Positions 61,575 through 64,000 of a DNA stretch of 64,000 nt are shown in pieces (within the stretch, counting starts at the first letter, position 1; the number at the start of each line of letters is the position of its first letter). A program made the position numbers and the translations under genes. The notes under the pieces were generated by a model. The model made no database searches. It saw only the letters and a list, made by a program, of their open reading frames with translations, and was not told the origin of the DNA. Origin of the DNA: Mangrovivirga halotolerans (GTDB taxonomy: Bacteria > Bacteroidota > Bacteroidia > Cytophagales > Cyclobacteriaceae); contig NZ_JAPFQN010000004.1 of NCBI RefSeq assembly GCF_026241165.1, forward strand, positions 186,001 through 250,000. Reading direction: 5' to 3'.

Positions 61575-62165
61575 TCTCTAATGTTTGCCAACGATTGGCT
61601 ATGCGCGACTCAGTCGCGCTTATTCCTTATATGGTTATCGTTGTTAATTTTGTTAATAAATCCTTTTCAATGACCAAAATAGCCGTTTTCTCTTCAAATT
61701 CAAACTTTATTACTATTTAATACCCGTTAGTAAACGTTTGTAACCGACTGTAATCGGAAATTTTTATATCCGTTTGTAACCGTTTACGAATGGGTAATAA
61801 GACTTTTGTGATTCTGCGATTAATAAGGTATTTAGCTTAGACTAAACGTTTTTATAATCCGATCGGTCCAGGTGAAATCTTGAACTATAACTTGACCTGC
61901 ATTCCCAGACCAGCTAAGGAAGTTTTTTTTATAGAGAAGGAGGAGCTTATTGTAATATGACAGTAGAGCCTTCTTTTTAAATGCTACCTGATTTAATAGG
62001 AAGTTATTATAATAAACGCTTATAATTAGCTTGGTTCAAACTGTTGTGAGTATTTGACTTTAATCTTTTATAGTTATTAGTATCTAATTATAATTTCTAA
62101 ATTTACCATTTGTAATTCATGCTTCAACTCAATTTTTGAAGAGCTAAATTTTTAAGAATCCAACT
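61575..62165. other. Spacer at the border of the cassette-like region
   Basis: The gap holds site B, the related repeat up to about 61795 with two copies of CGTTTGTAACCG (61734 and 61769), an imperfect hairpin near 61936-61975 (AGAAGG/CCTTCT plus a T-run) and the promoter region of the serine hydrolase gene. No gene is present. Confidence 0.6.
61586..61646 (-). other. Site B: attC-like palindrome before the 60894 gene
   Basis: The plus-strand ends are TGCCAAC (61586-61592) and GTTGTTA (61640-61646). The stem is GCGCGAC (61603-61609) / GTCGCGC (61613-61619) with loop TCA. The flanks are the same as in site A, but the stem is entirely different with compensating changes. Upstream the similarity to site A continues to about 61795. 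Confidence 0.65.
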
Positions 62166-63521
62166 ATGAATAGACAAATATTCTGGTTATTACTAATAAC
62201 CATATTTTTATCAAATTGTACAGAGAAAAAATCAGACCCTAATCATTCTTCTTTAGAGGTCTATACTGATTCGTTATTTAAGGCTACGATCGACAGCGGT
62301 TTTATTGCCGGAGCTTCCGTGATGGTTGTTAAAAAAGGCGAAGTTTTAATAGATACATCTTATGGCTATGCAAGTTTGGAATTATCTGCCCCGATGCCTG
62401 AAAACCCATCATTTGAGATCGGGTCAGTAACAAAGCAATTTACTGCAGCAGCTATTCTTAAATTATCTGAGGATAATAAATTGTCTCTTGATGATGACTT
62501 TACTAAATACCTGGAGTTTGATACCAAAGGACGAATTGTTACAATAAATCATTTGCTTTACCATACTTCGGGAATTGCCAGTTATACTGAGTTTCCAGAG
62601 TTTATGGATTTTTCTGTTCAGCAGCATGATCCTGATTCATTAATCAGATGGATTGAACAAAAGGATTTCTCTGTTGAACCTGGTGAATCAATGCTTTATA
62701 ATAATTCTGCCTATGTCTTCCTGGGGCGTATTATCGAGGAAGTGAGCGGGATGACTTATGAAGAATATCTTCAAAAGGAGTTTTTTAAACCCCTGGGAAT
62801 GGAGCACACTTATTATGCTTCCAATACAGAGGTAGTTAAAGATAAAGTGTATGGATACCGATATTCACCTGATGGATTAAAACAAAAAAGATATTTAAAT
62901 CATACCTGGCCTTTTGCTGCCGGATCGCTTTGCAGTACAACTGAAGATCTTCTGATCTGGATGAAAGCGTTGCACGAAAAGCAAATACTTGATGAGGATT
63001 TATACGCTTCACTTATTAAAACCGGAGAACTTAATGATGGCACAAAATTACGTTACGCCAAAGGGCTGGATAATTACTTTCATTATGGGAACCAGGTTAT
63101 TCAACATGGAGGAGCAATCAATGGCTTTTTGTCTGATACAAAATATTTTCCTGAAGAGGATCTTTACATAATTTGTTTGGTCAACACGATAGGGCCAAAA
63201 GGAGCAAGCTTCTTTTCCGAGCAACTTACATGGCAATTACTGGAAAAACAAGAGCCGGAAAATATCGCTCTGGATATGAATCTTCAGACTTTAGAAGGGA
63301 AATATAAAGGAGCGATGCGTAATTACAATCTTGTGGTAGAGGTAAAAGCTTTAGATAGTTCCCTGGTTTTAACAAGAGAAAACCAGAAACCGGATACTTT
63401 AAAGCACTATATTGGTAATAATAGTTTCTGGTATAACAATCAGGTTTATAAATTTAAGAATGAGGATTTACATGCCGATGTAGTTTATGGCTACTACATT
63501 TTTGATAAAATTGAAGAGTAG
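62166..63521 (+). CDS. Serine hydrolase, beta-lactamase-related lipoprotein
   Basis: The 451-residue protein has a lipoprotein signal (LLLITIFLSNCTEKK). The beta-lactamase/transpeptidase-like fold shows the SxxK motif in IGSVTKQFTAA, YxN in LYNNSAYVFLG and the HxG motif in QHGGAINGF. A C-terminal domain of about 100 residues with beta structure follows. Such class C-like enzymes are esterases or D-peptidases rather than true beta-lactamases. The gene is monocistronic with a strong terminator. Confidence 0.92.
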   Translation: MNRQIFWLLLITIFLSNCTEKKSDPNHSSLEVYTDSLFKATIDSGFIAGASVMVVKKGEVLIDTSYGYASLELSAPMPENPSFEIGSVTKQFTAAAILKLSEDNKLSLDDDFTKYLEFDTKGRIVTINHLLYHTSGIASYTEFPEFMDFSVQQHDPDSLIRWIEQKDFSVEPGESMLYNNSAYVFLGRIIEEVSGMTYEEYLQKEFFKPLGMEHTYYASNTEVVKDKVYGYRYSPDGLKQKRYLNHTWPFAAGSLCSTTEDLLIWMKALHEKQILDEDLYASLIKTGELNDGTKLRYAKGLDNYFHYGNQVIQHGGAINGFLSDTKYFPEEDLYIICLVNTIGPKGASFFSEQLTWQLLEKQEPENIALDMNLQTLEGKYKGAMRNYNLVVEVKALDSSLVLTRENQKPDTLKHYIGNNSFWYNNQVYKFKNEDLHADVVYGYYIFDKIEE

Positions 63522-63570
63522 CAAGCAGGTCGCTATTACTATTCACAATAGATATTGCCTGAAATATAAA

Positions 63571-63612
63571 AAAACAGCAGCCGGGATTTGGTCTCCGGCC
63601 GCTGTTTTTTTT
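63571..63612. terminator. Bidirectional terminator between the serine hydrolase and TPR genes
   Basis: AAAACAGC-GCCGG pairs with CCGGC-GCTGTTTT with one bulge (63571-63610), flanked by A and T runs on both sides. Confidence 0.88.
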
Positions 63613-63665
63613 AGTAGTGAAGTGTATTAAATTCAATTGCTTTTCAGAATGATTTTTTATTTGGT

Positions 63666-64000
63666 TTATTTCCCGCATTGCTCATAGGCTCTCATTGCCT
63701 GGCCTTTTCCCCACGTTGGAGCAATTTCATTTTCAGGGTTATACGTTTCAAATTTCTCAATTGATTTCCCGATTGTTTCACAGGCTTCGGTAGTAGAGGA
63801 GCCCATAAATTGAGCAGTGCCATACATCATTTGTCCCAACATTAATAACGCTCTCGGGTTTTCAGGATCTTGTTGTAAAGCCTGGTTATATTTTTGCATG
63901 GCCATTCCGGAATATTTAGGGCCACGTGTTGCCGGATCAACCGAAAGCTTAGCAGTATAAATAAATCCTTGTAATGTTAATAATTCAGCATGATCCGGTG
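63666..64000 (-). CDS. TPR-type protein, partial (N-terminus beyond window)
   Basis: The frame is open to the window edge and gives 110 residues of C-terminus. YSGMAMQKYNQALQQDPENPRALLMLGQMMYG has the TPR pattern, preceded by LLTLQGFIYTAKLSVDP. The end MRAYEQCGK is a short tail. The internal ATG at 63905 is not the start, because the frame and its homologous TPR helix continue upstream. The function is unknown; such proteins are usually exported adaptors in Bacteroidota. Confidence 0.75.
   Translation of the reverse strand, partial: PDHAELLTLQGFIYTAKLSVDPATRGPKYSGMAMQKYNQALQQDPENPRALLMLGQMMYGTAQFMGSSTTEACETIGKSIEKFETYNPENEIAPTWGKGQAMRAYEQCGK

Noticed and set aside
57696-61646. Prophage or transposon as explanation for the region of unknown genes
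   Set aside because: No transposase, integrase, phage structural gene or target-site duplication was seen; the gene-plus-palindrome layout fits cassettes better.
61936-61975. Terminator-like hairpin in front of the serine hydrolase gene
   Set aside because: It has only a six-base stem, a long loop and no gene upstream on that strand; listed only as part of the spacer.

Overview
This is a 64 kb stretch of an AT-rich chromosome from a member of the Bacteroidota, most likely a marine Cytophagales-type organism. The evidence is: two large secreted proteins with type IX secretion C-terminal sorting domains; repeated exbB/exbD-type genes; the gene order pdxA - DUF177 - rpmF - fabH - efp - accB - accC; a fused alpha/beta 2-oxoacid dehydrogenase E1; many lipoprotein-type hydrolases; and promoter elements of the Bacteroidota type TAnnTTTG.

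Layout. 1-2.6 kb: the 5' part of a UvrD/PcrA helicase gene (cut by the window edge), divergent from a cysteine-rich DUF3109 gene. 2.6-9.4 kb (minus strand): a secreted beta-barrel-like protein, then the lipid and translation block accC, accB, efp, fabH, two rpmF copies, DUF177 and pdxA. 9.5-14.4 kb (plus strand): rsmA, mgtE, a 2-hydroxyacid dehydrogenase, a pentapeptide-repeat membrane protein, greA and a HIT protein. 14.4-15.4 kb: a gene-free region full of small repeats and hairpins. 15.4-24.1 kb: ruvC, then a tightly overlapping eight-gene plus-strand operon (flippase-like membrane protein, two glycosyltransferases, an ABC permease, a GAF-SpoIIE phosphatase, a polysaccharide deacetylase, TatD, asparaginase). 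24.2 kb: tRNA-Ser(GGA). 24.3-27.8 kb: exbB-like, a small membrane protein and two tandem exbD pairs. 27.9-33.2 kb: an MFS transporter, a DUF885 lipoprotein and an SLC13/TrkA-C transporter, followed by the decayed tail of an amidohydrolase. 33.5-36.9 kb: a very large multicopper oxidase with a von Willebrand D domain and a C-terminal membrane anchor. 37-48.3 kb: amidohydrolases, an HsdR-N nuclease-like protein, alanine dehydrogenase, fused E1 dehydrogenase, a PAS histidine kinase, two methyltransferases and an esterase. 48.8-55.6 kb: a 1301-residue protein with eight near-identical extracellular repeats and an M43 metalloprotease, both with C-terminal sorting domains. 56-57.5 kb: a further secreted amidohydrolase.

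57.7-61.7 kb is the most unusual part. Five small genes, mostly of unknown function, all lie on the minus strand. They are separated by palindromic sites that begin a few bases after one stop codon and end a few bases before the next start codon, with ends resembling the RYYYAAC/GTTRRRY ends of integron attC sites. I read this as an integron-cassette-like (integrase-less, CALIN-type) array. Two of the sites have the same flanks but different stem sequences joined by compensating changes. One cassette-like unit holds a cyclase-fold-like protein paired with a DUF2971-like protein.

The window closes with a serine hydrolase (beta-lactamase-related) lipoprotein gene and the 3' end of a TPR-type gene. 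No integrase, transposase, CRISPR array or rRNA was seen.
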